Positions 16,890-26,818 are shown, counted from the first letter of the stretch. The stretch: DNA of 60,359 nt from Meridianimarinicoccus zhengii (GCF_003254465.1 NZ_QDFI01000022.1:1-60359); one strand, 5' to 3'. Notes: generated by a model not told the origin, from the letters alone. Numbers and translations: made by a program.

Positions 16890-19800
16890 TCACGCATTGC
16901 CTGCACCGATGGCGGCGTCCAGTTCGTGGCGAAGCCGCTCCTCCTCGGCGGCGCGGGGCGCGGACAGGCCGGCGAGCGCAAGATAGGCCACGGGCGTCAG
17001 GTAGAGCGTGGAAAGCGTCGCAAGGCCAAGGCCGCCCACAACGACCCATCCCAGCGCCTCCCGCGCCTCGGCCCCCGCGCCCGAGGACAGGATCAGCGGC
17101 ACGCCCCCCAGCACGGTGGACACCATGGTCATCATCACCGGGCGCAGGCGCACGGTGCTGGCAGTCTCGATCGCCTCGCGGACAGGTGCGCCGCGGTCGC
17201 GCAACTGGTTGGCGAATTCAACGATCAGGATGCCGTTCTTGGCCATGATCCCGATCAGCATCACCAGCCCGATCTGGCTGTAGATGTTGAGGCTGAGCCC
17301 CGTCAGCACCAGCGCGAAGATCGCGCAGGCCACCCCGAGCGGCACGGTCGCCATCACCACGATGGCCGAGATGAAGCTTTCGAACTGCGCCGACAGCACG
17401 AGGAACACGACCAGAAGGGCGAAACCGAAGGTCAGGAGCAGCCCCGATGCCGTTTCGTCCAGCGTCGCGGCCTCGGCCAGCGGGACGATGCGGTTCTCGG
17501 GCGCCAGAACGTCATCGGCCAGCGCGCGTGCCTCGGACAGGGCAGCGCCCAGCGACATCTCGGGCGTCAGCCCGGCGGTGATCTCTACCGCGCGGTTCTG
17601 CCCCTCGCGGGACAGTTCGGCGGCGACGGCGCGTTCCTCCAGCCGCACGAAGCTGGACAGCGGCACCATCTGCCCGTCGCTGGCCTGCACGAACACGCTT
17701 TCGAGGTCGCCGGGATCGTTGACCGGGTTCGTGGTCGACAGCATCTGGATGTCATAGCTCGTGTCGTCGATGAACAGCGTGCCCACCGACCGCCCGTCCA
17801 GCACCGCGCGCAGGGCGTCGGACAGGCCGGTGATGTCGATCCCGAGATCCGACGCGCGGGTGCGGTCGATCTCGATGAACAATTGCGGCTGGGTGGTTTC
17901 ATAGTCCAGCCGGACCTGCCCGAAGCCGGGATTGTCCTCCATCCGCGCGACCATCTGTTCGGCGACCTCGGCAAGCTGTCCGTAGTCGTTGCCGGTGATC
18001 GCGAAGCTCAGACCGCGGCCCGCGCCGCGGATACCCAGCGAATTGGGCTGGATGGCAAAGGCCCGCACGCCGACCGTGCTGCGCGCGACGGCGTTGATAT
18101 CGGCCACGATCTCCTGCTGGCTGCGGTCGCGGTCTTCCCAGTCGGCGAGCCGCATCACCATGAAGCCGCTGGAATTCGATCCGCCGGTGCCCGCGATGGA
18201 AAACAGGCTCGTGATCTCGCCGCTGTCGCGCAGGGGCTGAAGGCCGGTTTCGATCTCGCGCATCTTCGCGGCGGTGTGGTCCAGCGTGACCCCCGCCGGG
18301 GCCGAGATGCGCATGAGCGCGATGGCGCGGTCTTCAGGCGGGGTCAGTTCCTGGCGCAGCCCACCGGCCATGAAGACCGCCGTGGCCGCGAACAGCACCG
18401 CGACCAGCACGACCACGGCGGCATTGTTCAGGGCGACGCGCAGGGTGGCGGCGTAGAGCGCCGCAAGCCGCGCACCGATCCAGCCCAGCAGCCCGCCCTT
18501 GTCCGCCGTGCCTTCGGCGGTCAGCATCTTTGCGGCCAGCACCGGGCAGAGCGTGAGTGCGACGACCGAAGACAGCGCGACGGCCATCGCCAACGTGAAC
18601 CCGAATTCCCGGAACAGCCCGCCCGCCTGTCCGGGCAGGAAGGACAGCGGCACGAAGACCGCGGCGAGGGTCGCCGTGGTGGTGACGACTGCGAAGAACA
18701 CCTGCTGCGCGCCCAACACGGCGGCGGCGCGCGGTCCCATGCCCTCCGAACGGCGGCGCACGATGTTTTCCAGTACGACGATTGCGTCGTCCACGACCAT
18801 GCCTGTGGCAAGCACCAGCGCCAGCAGGGTCAGGATGTTGACCGAGAACCCGACAAGGTAGATCGCCGCCAGCGTCCCGATCAGCGCCACGGGCATGGTC
18901 AGCGCGGGGATCAGCGTGGCGCGCACGTCGCGCAGGAAGACGTAGATCACCGCGACCACGATCGCGACCGCCAGCCCGAGTGTCTTGAGCACCTCGGCGA
19001 TGGAGCCGCGGATGAACACCGCGTCGTCGGACGTGACGAAGATGTTCACGTCTGCGGGCAGGGTTTCGCGCAGTTCCTCCACCGCGGCGCGTACACCGGT
19101 GGAGATCGCCAGCGTGTTGCTGGTGGCTTGCCGGATGATCCCGAGCCCGAGACCGGTATCCCCGTCGGCGCGCAACAGCGTTTCGTTCGGCGCGGGCCCC
19201 AGCGTGACGGATGCCACATCGCCCAGCCGCACGTTGTCGCGCACCACCAGGTCCTCGATCGCGGCGGGGGTCCGGACGGCGGCGGTGGTCCGGACGTTGA
19301 TCGCGGATTGCTGGCCTTCGAGATCGCCTGCGGGCGCGTCGAACGCCACGTCGCGCAGGGCGGTGCGCAGGTCGGCGAGCGTCAGCCCGCGGCTCGCCAG
19401 TTCCATCAGGTCGATATCGACGCGGAAGATCGGCAGCCGGTCGCCGTAGATCTGCAGGTCGGCCACGCCTTCGATGGAAATCAGCCGGTCCGATATGCGG
19501 TCCTCCACCAGTTGCGTCAGATCCTGCGGGCTGCGGCTTGGCGAGGTCACGGCGATGCGCAGGATCGCCTGCGCATCGGCATCCGCCTTGACGATGCGCG
19601 GCTGTTCCGCGTCGTCAGGCAGGTTGTTGGAGATGCGCGCCACCGCGTCGCGCGTGTCGGTGGCGGCCACGTCGATATCCGCGCTCTCGGAAAATCCGAG
19701 CGTCACCCGGCTGCGGCCGAAGCGCGATGTCGACGAAATCGTCTGGATGCCGGCGACGCGGCCCACCGCGCCCTCGATCCGGGCGGTCACTTCCTGGTCC

Positions 19801-20006
19801 ACGGTTTCCGGCGAGGCGCCGGGAAAGTCCGTGTTCACGGTGATGACCGGACGATCCACGTTCGGCAGTTCGCGGATCTCCACGCCAGACAGGCTGGCCA
19901 GCCCAGCGATCACGATCAGCGCACTGAGCACGAAGGCGAGGATCGGACGGCGCACGAACAGCGCCACGCCGCTCTGGCCGACCTGTTCCGCGGTGGCATG
20001 TTTCAT
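16890..20006 (-). CDS. RND efflux permease, HAE-type (AcrB-like), first of three
   Basis: 1038 residues, full length. The N-terminal cytoplasmic/TM1 segment contains FVRRPILAFVLSALIVIAG. The TM4 proton-relay pair is present (VVDDAIVVLENI, near residues 405-409), and TM10 has the matching Lys in IMAKNGILIVEFANQ. Two large periplasmic porter/docking loops lie after TM1 and TM7. It expels toxic organics by proton antiport as part of a tripartite pump. The ATG at 20004-20006 has AAGGAG in front; longer upstream reading frames overlap the adaptor and are rejected. The adaptor gene lies 20 bp upstream; no outer-membrane channel gene is near. Confidence 0.93.
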   Translation of the reverse strand: MKHATAEQVGQSGVALFVRRPILAFVLSALIVIAGLASLSGVEIRELPNVDRPVITVNTDFPGASPETVDQEVTARIEGAVGRVAGIQTISSTSRFGRSRVTLGFSESADIDVAATDTRDAVARISNNLPDDAEQPRIVKADADAQAILRIAVTSPSRSPQDLTQLVEDRISDRLISIEGVADLQIYGDRLPIFRVDIDLMELASRGLTLADLRTALRDVAFDAPAGDLEGQQSAINVRTTAAVRTPAAIEDLVVRDNVRLGDVASVTLGPAPNETLLRADGDTGLGLGIIRQATSNTLAISTGVRAAVEELRETLPADVNIFVTSDDAVFIRGSIAEVLKTLGLAVAIVVAVIYVFLRDVRATLIPALTMPVALIGTLAAIYLVGFSVNILTLLALVLATGMVVDDAIVVLENIVRRRSEGMGPRAAAVLGAQQVFFAVVTTTATLAAVFVPLSFLPGQAGGLFREFGFTLAMAVALSSVVALTLCPVLAAKMLTAEGTADKGGLLGWIGARLAALYAATLRVALNNAAVVVLVAVLFAATAVFMAGGLRQELTPPEDRAIALMRISAPAGVTLDHTAAKMREIETGLQPLRDSGEITSLFSIAGTGGSNSSGFMVMRLADWEDRDRSQQEIVADINAVARSTVGVRAFAIQPNSLGIRGAGRGLSFAITGNDYGQLAEVAEQMVARMEDNPGFGQVRLDYETTQPQLFIEIDRTRASDLGIDITGLSDALRAVLDGRSVGTLFIDDTSYDIQMLSTTNPVNDPGDLESVFVQASDGQMVPLSSFVRLEERAVAAELSREGQNRAVEITAGLTPEMSLGAALSEARALADDVLAPENRIVPLAEAATLDETASGLLLTFGFALLVVFLVLSAQFESFISAIVVMATVPLGVACAIFALVLTGLSLNIYSQIGLVMLIGIMAKNGILIVEFANQLRDRGAPVREAIETASTVRLRPVMMTMVSTVLGGVPLILSSGAGAEAREALGWVVVGGLGLATLSTLYLTPVAYLALAGLSAPRAAEEERLRHELDAAIGAGNA

Positions 20007-20026
20007 CGCCCGGCTCCTTGCGGCTG

Positions 20027-21193
20027 TCAGATGGCGCGGCCGTGATCGGCGGCGGCGGTCGTGTCTGTTTCGTCGCCAGCGTCGGGGACCACGTCGACGG
20101 TCGCGCCGTCGCGCAGTGCCTGCACGCCTTCGGTCACCACGAGGTCGCCCGCAGCCAGATCGCCCTCCACCAGCACGAGATCGCGGCTGCGCTGGCGGAT
20201 TGTGACCGGAACCCGGACGGCGGCATCGTCGCGCACAGCCCAGACGAAGGATCCCTCGCTCGACCATTGCACCGACAGCGGGTTCACGCCCGGCAGCGTG
20301 TCGCCCTCAAAGGTCAGCGTGACGGCGAAGGCTTGCCCGTCCCGCAGCCGGTCTTCGGAATTGTCGATCCGGCCCTGTACGCGCAGGGTGCGGCTGGCGC
20401 GGTCGATCTGGTTGTCCAGCGCCACGATCTCGCCGCGCAGCACCCGGTCGCGGTCGGCCAGCGGCGCCACGTCGATCGGCGTGCCGATCTCCAGCTGGGC
20501 GACATGGCGTTCGGGCACCCGGAATTCGATCTGGATCTGGGCGCGGTCGGTGATGACCGCGATGGCGTCCTGCGCTGTGATCCGGTCGCCCTGTTCCACC
20601 GAGATCAGCCCAACCCAGCCGTCGATGGGGGCGGTTACGCGGCGGCGCTCCACGTCCAGTTCCGCCTGCCGCAGCGCGAGTGCTGCGGCGCGGCGCTCCA
20701 GTTCGGTCTCGCGCAACTGCACCGCCGTCACCGCGCCCGAAGCTTCGAGCTGCCGCAGGCGGGCCAGGTCTGACGTGGCTTCGTCCACCATCAGTTGCGC
20801 ACGCTCCAGCGCGATCCGTTCCGCCTCGTCATCGAGTTGCGCGATCAGCGCGCCCTCGGTCACGTAGCTTCCGGATGCCACCGCGAGCGTGCGGATCGTC
20901 CCCGTCTCTTCGGGGCGCACGGTCACGGACCGGATCGCGCGGGCATCCCCGATGGCTTCGACCTGAGAATTGATGCGCCCGGTCACGGTCTCTTCCGCGA
21001 CGACACGGGTCGCACCGCCGCCGCCGCGCCGCGTGGATACGCCCGCGTCTTCCGCCGGTGGATCGATCCCGAGCACGGCATAGACGCCGGCCCGCTCCAG
21101 CAGCGGCGCGGCGGATGGCACGTAGATCGCCCAGATCACGATCGCGCCGCCAAGCGCCAGAAGACCAAGCACCAGTTGCCGCAAAACGTTCAT
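20027..21193 (-). CDS. RND periplasmic adaptor (membrane fusion protein), first system
   Basis: 388 residues. One N-terminal membrane anchor (LGLLALGGAIVIWAIYV) is followed by a barrel-sandwich (lipoyl) half ending AQLDDEAE, a coiled-coil hairpin rich in Glu/Arg/Ala (residues about 125-180), the second lipoyl half (PIDGWVGLISVEQGD) and a beta-barrel domain. It links the inner-membrane RND pump to an outer-membrane channel. It is the first gene of a two-gene operon. The loop near residues 50-65 is unusually Gly/Arg-rich. Start ATG at 21191-21193. Confidence 0.9.
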   Translation of the reverse strand: MNVLRQLVLGLLALGGAIVIWAIYVPSAAPLLERAGVYAVLGIDPPAEDAGVSTRRGGGGATRVVAEETVTGRINSQVEAIGDARAIRSVTVRPEETGTIRTLAVASGSYVTEGALIAQLDDEAERIALERAQLMVDEATSDLARLRQLEASGAVTAVQLRETELERRAAALALRQAELDVERRRVTAPIDGWVGLISVEQGDRITAQDAIAVITDRAQIQIEFRVPERHVAQLEIGTPIDVAPLADRDRVLRGEIVALDNQIDRASRTLRVQGRIDNSEDRLRDGQAFAVTLTFEGDTLPGVNPLSVQWSSEGSFVWAVRDDAAVRVPVTIRQRSRDLVLVEGDLAAGDLVVTEGVQALRDGATVDVVPDAGDETDTTAAADHGRAI

Positions 21194-21249
21194 GAATTCT
21201 GCCAGACACGCATCATGGATGAAAATCCGTTCCTGTTACCGCACGCGAC

Positions 21250-21279
21250 AAAGTAGCACCCGTTCGCGGAAGTCGGCAA
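21250..21279 (-). promoter_or_regulatory. Candidate sigma-70 promoter for the first RND operon
   Basis: On the minus strand TTGCCG (21279-21274) and TACTTT (21255-21250) are separated by 18 bp, about 57 bases upstream of the adaptor ATG. It is the only fair match in this spacer. Inferred from sequence only. Confidence 0.35.
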
Positions 21280-21314
21280 AAAAATGCGTGATCTCCAAGG
21301 GCAGGGATGAAAAA

Positions 21315-21342
21315 GGGCCGCGCCTGTTGCTTGGCGCGGCCC
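21315..21342 (-). terminator. Rho-independent terminator of the cytochrome c peroxidase gene
   Basis: GGGCCGCGCC and GGCGCGGCCC form a perfect 10-bp stem around an 8-nt loop. Read on the minus strand the stem is followed by TTTTCATC. It lies 35 bp past the peroxidase stop, and so ends that transcript before the divergent-looking spacer and the RND promoter. Confidence 0.8.
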
Positions 21343-21376
21343 GGGTGGCCGTTTTCCCGGCGGTCTGTTGCGCGGA

Positions 21377-22432
21377 TTAGCCGTCGCGGCGCATGATCTC
21401 GCTGGTCGGGCGCGGGGTCGTGGCGGTTTCCGGCGGCAGGATCGGATAGCTGACTTCGGGCACTGTGCCGGTCAGCGACCGCAGGAAGGCCGCGATGGCC
21501 ACCACGTCGTCATCGGACAGATCCGCACCAAGCTGCGACACCCCCATGATCGCCACCGCCTGTTCCAGTGACCAGACCACGCCCGAATGGAAATAGGGCG
21601 CCGTGATTTCCACGTTGCGCAGCGGGGCGGCGCGGAACACGTAGGAATCGTCCGCCGTTTCCGTGACCATGAACCGGCCCTTGTCGTCGGGCGGCAGGAT
21701 GTCCGCGCCCGGGCGTTCCACGAGGCCGAAGGGGAAATACCCCTCGCCGCCAAGGTTGACGCCCGCATGACAGGCCACGCAGCCTTGGTCGATGAACGCC
21801 GTCAGCCCCGTCTTCTGAAGGTCGGTGAGCGCGGTGTCGTTTCCGTTGAGCCACGCGTCGAACGGGGCCGGCGTGATCAGCGTCGCCTCGAACGCCTCGA
21901 TCGCCTTGGCGAAGTTGTCGAATGTGACGGGATCGGCCGCATCCGGAAAGGACGCCCGGAACCATTCCTGATACTGGGGCATGGAATTGAGCGTGGCGAT
22001 CACGTTGTCGGGCGTGTTGGCCATCTCGACCCCGGCCTGCACCGGGCCCTTGGCCTGTTCGGCAAGATCCTCGGCGCGGCCGTCCCAGAACTGCGCGCTG
22101 TTGAACACGGCATTCAGCACCGTGGGGGAATTGCGCGGGCCGGTCTGCCAGCCATGCCCGACCGAGGTCGGCATGTTGTCGTCGCCGCCGGTGGCAAGGT
22201 TGTGGCAGGAATTGCACGAGAACACGCCCGACGCGGACATACGCGGATCGAAGAACAGCGCGCGGCCCAGGTCGATCTTTTCCGGCGTGATCGGGTTGTC
22301 GCTGACCGCCGGCACGGTCGAGGGGAGCGGCTTGAAGTAGAACAGCGCGTCCTCGCGCAGATCGGCTTGTGCAAGCGCCGGTCCGGCCATTAGCGTGGTC
22401 AGGATCGCGGTGGTCAGGGCGGTGCGGGTCAT
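21377..22432 (-). CDS. Di-haem cytochrome c peroxidase family protein
   Basis: 351 residues. The signal peptide ends in AGPALAQA. Two haem c sites are present: CNSCH at residues 73-77 and CVACH near residue 220. Between them lie GPRNSPTVLNAVFN and FWDGRAEDL, typical of the CcpA/MauG group. Periplasmic members reduce hydrogen peroxide with electrons from small cytochromes. AAGGAGG at good spacing precedes the ATG at 22430-22432, and a strong terminator follows. It sits between two RND operons on the same strand but has its own promoter and terminator signals, so it is probably a separate unit. Confidence 0.9.
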   Translation of the reverse strand: MTRTALTTAILTTLMAGPALAQADLREDALFYFKPLPSTVPAVSDNPITPEKIDLGRALFFDPRMSASGVFSCNSCHNLATGGDDNMPTSVGHGWQTGPRNSPTVLNAVFNSAQFWDGRAEDLAEQAKGPVQAGVEMANTPDNVIATLNSMPQYQEWFRASFPDAADPVTFDNFAKAIEAFEATLITPAPFDAWLNGNDTALTDLQKTGLTAFIDQGCVACHAGVNLGGEGYFPFGLVERPGADILPPDDKGRFMVTETADDSYVFRAAPLRNVEITAPYFHSGVVWSLEQAVAIMGVSQLGADLSDDDVVAIAAFLRSLTGTVPEVSYPILPPETATTPRPTSEIMRRDG

Positions 22433-22463
22433 GATGCCTCCTTCGGCTGCAATATAGCGGATC

Positions 22464-22487
22464 GCGGCCAGCCTATCGACTGGCCGC
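22464..22487. promoter_or_regulatory. Inverted repeat upstream of the peroxidase gene
   Basis: GCGGCCAG-N8-CTGGCCGC is a perfect 8-bp inverted repeat, 32 bp upstream of the peroxidase ATG and 53 bp past the second RND stop. On the minus strand it lies just upstream of a TATATT -10-like sequence. It could be an operator over the -35 region or a weak terminator hairpin; no U-run follows it. Confidence 0.4.
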
Positions 22488-22540
22488 CGCGCCCCGCCTT
22501 GATCTACCGCAAAGGCCCCAAGATGGTCTCGCGGATGCCC

Positions 22541-25500
22541 TCATGCGGCAGCCTGCGCCGTGGCTGTCATTGCACCAGCCGGCGCCCGTGCCTTGCCCGG
22601 AATGAATATCCGGTAGAACACGGGCGCCGCGATCAGCGTCAGCACCGAGGCGAAGGCAAGGCCACCCATGATCGTCACCGCCATGGACGCGAAGAACGCA
22701 TCCCCCAGCAGCGGGATCATGCCAAGGATCGTCGTGGCCGCCGCCAGCACCACGGGCCGCAGGCGCGATACCGACGCGGTGACGATGGCCGCATCCGGAT
22801 CGCCCCCTTCCGCGCGGCGCAGGTCGATTTCCTCTACCAGAACGATGCCGTTCTTGATGAGCATCCCCGACAGGCTGAGAAGCCCGAGCAGTGCCGTAAA
22901 GGAAAACGGCAGACCGGTGCCCAGAAGCCCCAGTGCCACGCCGTTGACCGACATCGGCACCAGCAGCCAGATCACCAGCGGCTGGCGGACCTTGCCGAAC
23001 AGCAGCACCGAGATCACCACCATTACGATCAGCGACAGCGGCAATTGCTGGCCAAGGCTCGCCTGTGCCTCGGTGGAGTTCTCGTACTCGCCGCCCCATT
23101 CAAGACTGTAGCCCACGGGCAGGTCCATCGCCTCGATCCGCGCCCGCACCGTGGCCAGCGCATCGGCGGGCGTCACGCCGTTCGCGGCGTTGGCCTGCAC
23201 GGTGATGGTCGGCGCCCGGTCGCGGCGGTGCACCAGCGTGTCGCGCACGGCCACGTCGAATCCGTCGATCACCTGGCTGACGGGGACATAAGCGCCCGCC
23301 GCCTCGGACCAGACGATCTGGTCCAGAAGCGCGCCGGGCTGGCGGCGTTCGATCTCGGGCGCGCGGATGAAGATCGGCAACTGCCGCTCGCCCTCCTGGT
23401 AGGTGCCCGCCCGCAGCCCGTCGGTCGCCAGCAGCAGGCTTGCGGCCAGGTCCTCGCGCGCGACGCCAAGCGCCTGCGCCCGGTCGCTGGCATAGCGCGG
23501 CTGCACGGTGATTTCCCGCTCGCGCCAGTTGGTGCGCACATGGGTGAGCGCGTCGAGTTCCGTGCGGAAGATCGCCGCCGCCTCGTCCGCCAGCGCGCGC
23601 AGAACGTCGGCGTCGCGCCCGTTGAACCGTGCCTCCACATCCGCGCCGCCGCCGGGGCCGAACACGATGCGCGACACCCGCACCTCGGCATCCGTCACGC
23701 TATCTGCGAGAAACCGTTCGAGATCGGCGCGCAGGGGCGGGATCGCCTCTCGGGTGTCGGTACGGATGATGAACTGCCCGTAGGCCGGGTTCGGCTGTTC
23801 GGGGTTGTAGGGCAGCATGTAGCGCGAAATGCCTTGACCAACCGTGGTCGTCACCGCCGCCACGTCGTCGCGCGCCAGAAGCCAGTCCTCGATCGGGGTC
23901 ATCCCTTCGGCGGTCGCCGCGATGGTCGTGCCCTGTGCCGCGCGGTATTCGAGATAGAAGATCGGCGTGTTCGAGTTCGGGAAAAATTGCTGCTTGACGT
24001 TGCCGAAGGCCGCGAAGCAGGCGACGGTGATCCCGATCAGGCCGATCACCACCAGCCAGCGCAGCCGCAGCGCCGCGCGCAGGGTGCCCGCATAGGCGCG
24101 GAACAGGATGCCGCCATAGGCATCGTGCCCGTCCGTGCCGCTGCCCACCCGGAACAGGTAACTAGCCAGCAGCGGCGTGACCGTGACCGCCAGCAGCCAC
24201 GACAGCAGCAGCGACAGCCCGATCACGGCAAAGAGAGAGAACAGGAATTCCCCCGTCGCGTCCGGCGACAGCCCGATCCCCGCGAAGGCCATGATCCCGA
24301 TGATCGTCGCCCCCAGCAGCGGCACCTGCGTCTTGCCCGCCACATCGTCGGCGGCGTCCGTGGCGCTCTGGCCGCCCTGCATTTCCACCTGCATGCCTTC
24401 GGCGACCACGATGGCATTGTCCACCAGCATCCCCATGGCGATGATGAGCGCGCCAAGGCTGATCCGCTCCATCTCGATCCCGAAGACGGCCATGAAGAAG
24501 AACGTGGCGATCACGGTCAGCAGCAGCGTCACGCCCACCACGATGGACGCGCGCCAGCCCATGGCAAGAGCCAGCACCGCGATCACGATGCCCACCGACA
24601 TGGCGAGCGAAACGAGAAAATCGTTCGACGCCTCGTCCACGACGACATGCTGTTCATAGATGGGCGACAGCGTGACCCCGAGCGGGATCTGGTCTTCAAG
24701 CTCGGCCAGCTTGGTATCGACGCGCCGGCCCACATCGACGATGTTCTCGGAACTCAGGCCCGATATACCCAGCGTGAAGGCCTCCTCGCCGTCGTGACGC
24801 AGGATCTGGCCGGGGTCTTCGACCCGTGCCCGCCGGACGCTGGCGAAATCGGACAGGTTGAGGATCTCGCCGCCCACGCCGATGGTCAGGCCGGCAATGC
24901 GGTCCACCGTGTCATAGCCCTGTGGCGCCTCGATCTGCGCCGCGCGGGGTCCCACCCGCACGGTGCCCGCGTTCGACAGGCTGTCCGTGTTCTGGATCGC
25001 TTCTAGGATCGCGCCGGGCGGGATGCCGGAATTCTGAAGTTGCCGCCGCAGCGGTTCGACGAAAATCGCCTCTTCCGGCAGACCCGCCACCTGGACGGCG
25101 GCGACCCCGGGCACGGTGAGCAATTCGCGCCGCAGGAAAGTGGCGATGTCGTGGCGCTCGGCGTCGCTGAAGCCGGGGGCCGCCACGGCATAGATGATCC
25201 CGTAGACGTCGCCAAAATCGTCGTTCACGATCGGTGGCTGCGCGCCGTTCGGCAGATCGCCCGCCGCGTCGTTCACGCGGTTGCGCAACTCGTCCCAGAT
25301 CTGGGGCAACTGATCGCCGTCATAGGTCGTCTTGATCTCGACAGTGATTTCCGACACGCCCGCGCGGTTGCGCGACGAGATGGTGTCGATCTGGCCCATC
25401 TGCTGTATCGCGGATTCCAGCGGTTCGCTGATTTCCGTGGCGACGGTGTCGGCGGTGGCGCCGGGATAGGCGGTGACCACAAGTGCCGTCTTGATCGTGA

Positions 25501-25621
25501 AGGCCGGGTCTTCGAGCCGCCCCACGGAATTGAACCCCCAAAGCCCGCCGAGGATGCAGAACAGGATCAGAAGCCACGTATAGATGGGTCTTGCGATGGA
25601 AAAACTGGCGATGCGGCCCAT
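22541..25621 (-). CDS. RND efflux permease, second system
   Basis: 1026 residues, full length. It begins SIARPIYTWLLILFCILGG (TM1). TM4 reads GMLVDNAIVVAEGM near residue 400, so only one of the two AcrB-type aspartates is kept (Asp-Asn). TM10 reads SGMLIKNGIVLVEEID with the Lys. Drug, solvent or metabolite export by proton antiport is expected. The start ATG lies 1 nt after the adaptor stop codon, indicating tight coupling. The Asp-Asn pair occurs in a number of RND families and is not evidence of inactivity. Confidence 0.92.
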   Translation of the reverse strand: MGRIASFSIARPIYTWLLILFCILGGLWGFNSVGRLEDPAFTIKTALVVTAYPGATADTVATEISEPLESAIQQMGQIDTISSRNRAGVSEITVEIKTTYDGDQLPQIWDELRNRVNDAAGDLPNGAQPPIVNDDFGDVYGIIYAVAAPGFSDAERHDIATFLRRELLTVPGVAAVQVAGLPEEAIFVEPLRRQLQNSGIPPGAILEAIQNTDSLSNAGTVRVGPRAAQIEAPQGYDTVDRIAGLTIGVGGEILNLSDFASVRRARVEDPGQILRHDGEEAFTLGISGLSSENIVDVGRRVDTKLAELEDQIPLGVTLSPIYEQHVVVDEASNDFLVSLAMSVGIVIAVLALAMGWRASIVVGVTLLLTVIATFFFMAVFGIEMERISLGALIIAMGMLVDNAIVVAEGMQVEMQGGQSATDAADDVAGKTQVPLLGATIIGIMAFAGIGLSPDATGEFLFSLFAVIGLSLLLSWLLAVTVTPLLASYLFRVGSGTDGHDAYGGILFRAYAGTLRAALRLRWLVVIGLIGITVACFAAFGNVKQQFFPNSNTPIFYLEYRAAQGTTIAATAEGMTPIEDWLLARDDVAAVTTTVGQGISRYMLPYNPEQPNPAYGQFIIRTDTREAIPPLRADLERFLADSVTDAEVRVSRIVFGPGGGADVEARFNGRDADVLRALADEAAAIFRTELDALTHVRTNWREREITVQPRYASDRAQALGVAREDLAASLLLATDGLRAGTYQEGERQLPIFIRAPEIERRQPGALLDQIVWSEAAGAYVPVSQVIDGFDVAVRDTLVHRRDRAPTITVQANAANGVTPADALATVRARIEAMDLPVGYSLEWGGEYENSTEAQASLGQQLPLSLIVMVVISVLLFGKVRQPLVIWLLVPMSVNGVALGLLGTGLPFSFTALLGLLSLSGMLIKNGIVLVEEIDLRRAEGGDPDAAIVTASVSRLRPVVLAAATTILGMIPLLGDAFFASMAVTIMGGLAFASVLTLIAAPVFYRIFIPGKARAPAGAMTATAQAAA

Positions 25622-25622
25622 G

Positions 25623-26747
25623 TCAACGCACCTCGCGGAAGCCGGTGAAGCGGCGGACCTGCTGCCCTTCGGTCAGAAGATGCGCGCCGGTAGCGACGAT
25701 TTCCATGCCCGGTTCGAGATCGCCGCCGGGGGCGATGCCCACCTCGGACCCTTCGCGGCTGACGATCTCCACGGTCAACGGGCGGACGGTGCCGTCATCG
25801 GCGCCGGTGGGTTCGAACACCATGACCTGCGTGCGCCGGTCCGCATCGTGAATCAGTGCCGTCATCGGCACGCGCAGCGTGGCGTCCGCGCCCGACGGCA
25901 GGTTCACGGTGACGGTCGTGGTGCGGCCTGGAAGGGGCGTGAAGCCCGCATCGGCCGGCAGCGCGAGATCGACGGTATAGCTTTGCGCAACGCCCTGAGT
26001 TTCGGCGGTGAACTCGGCCAGCCGCAGCGGCACTTCCGGGTTTTCCGGGCCGAAATCGGCTGTGATATGCAGGCCGTCCGCGTCCTGTCCGCGCTGGAAC
26101 AACCGTTCCGGCACGTCGATTTCCACCCGCGGCTCCGACATGTCGTGCAGCCGCAGAACCGGCGTACCCTGTGCCACGGTCGTGAAATTCGCCACCAGCC
26201 GCTGCGCCACGAGCCCGTCGAAGGCGGCGGTCAGGGTGGCGTCGTCCTGCGCGTCGCGGGCCTCTCGAAGCGACACCTTGGCGAGATCGAGCGCCGTCTG
26301 CGCCTCGTCGAAGCGCGCTTCGGACGCCACGTTGGATTCGGCCAGCCGCTGCACCCGGTCGAATTCGCGCTGTGCCTGTTGCAGGTTCAGCTCTGCCCGC
26401 TCGACCGCGCGCGCGAACGGCACGGGATCAAGCCTTGCCAGCAGATCGCCCTCGGCCACCGACTGCCCGTTGCGCACCGGAAGCTCTGCCAGTTGCCCGC
26501 CGACCTGGAAAGCCAGGTCAACCGTCTGCCGCGCCACGATCTGCCCGTAGAACTGACGCGTCACCGCCGTGTCGGGTTCCGTGACGGTCATCAGTCGCAC
26601 CGGGCGCAGCGCACTGCCGGCGCTGCCATCAGGTGCGGGTTCCTGTGCGACCAGCGCCGCGGCGGCCATGCCGCCCGCCACGGAGAGAATCGCGATGGCA
26701 CGCGGGAGGGGGCGGCCGGCAGCGCGGCGGAGCTTGGGAAATGTCAT
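25623..26747 (-). CDS. RND periplasmic adaptor, second system
   Basis: 374 residues from the ATG at 26745-26747. One N-terminal membrane anchor (AIAILSVAGGMAAAALVA) precedes the lipoyl half (VDLAFQVGGQLAELPV), a coiled-coil hairpin (about residues 90-160, with ELNLQQAQREFDRVQRLAE) and the barrel domains. It bridges the second RND permease to an outer-membrane channel. A longer start 63 bases upstream would put a nonsense tail before the anchor and is rejected. A TetR-like palindrome and a promoter lie just upstream. Confidence 0.9.
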   Translation of the reverse strand: MTFPKLRRAAGRPLPRAIAILSVAGGMAAAALVAQEPAPDGSAGSALRPVRLMTVTEPDTAVTRQFYGQIVARQTVDLAFQVGGQLAELPVRNGQSVAEGDLLARLDPVPFARAVERAELNLQQAQREFDRVQRLAESNVASEARFDEAQTALDLAKVSLREARDAQDDATLTAAFDGLVAQRLVANFTTVAQGTPVLRLHDMSEPRVEIDVPERLFQRGQDADGLHITADFGPENPEVPLRLAEFTAETQGVAQSYTVDLALPADAGFTPLPGRTTTVTVNLPSGADATLRVPMTALIHDADRRTQVMVFEPTGADDGTVRPLTVEIVSREGSEVGIAPGGDLEPGMEIVATGAHLLTEGQQVRRFTGFREVR

Positions 26748-26782
26748 TCGGGCCTCGGGGGTGCAATTACATGTTAGCGCTT

Positions 26783-26810
26783 GATATGCGGCGGTGCAGC
26801 GCCCGGTCAA
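26783..26810 (-). promoter_or_regulatory. Candidate promoter for the second RND operon
   Basis: On the minus strand TTGACC (26810-26805) and CATATC (26788-26783) are spaced 16 bp, about 35 bases upstream of the adaptor ATG. This is one of the better -35 matches in the window; the -10 is weak. Confidence 0.4.
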
Positions 26811-26818
26811 CGCTTGTC

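Noticed and set aside
16269-20045. Plus-strand open frame of over 1200 codons opposite the first RND operon
   Set aside because: It is antisense to a full-length RND permease and its product is rich in His, Gln, Arg and Asp with no domain or membrane pattern; a codon-bias shadow in GC-rich DNA.
22499-25006. Plus-strand open frame of about 835 codons opposite the second RND permease
   Set aside because: Antisense shadow; composition bias with many Arg/His/Gln and no domain.
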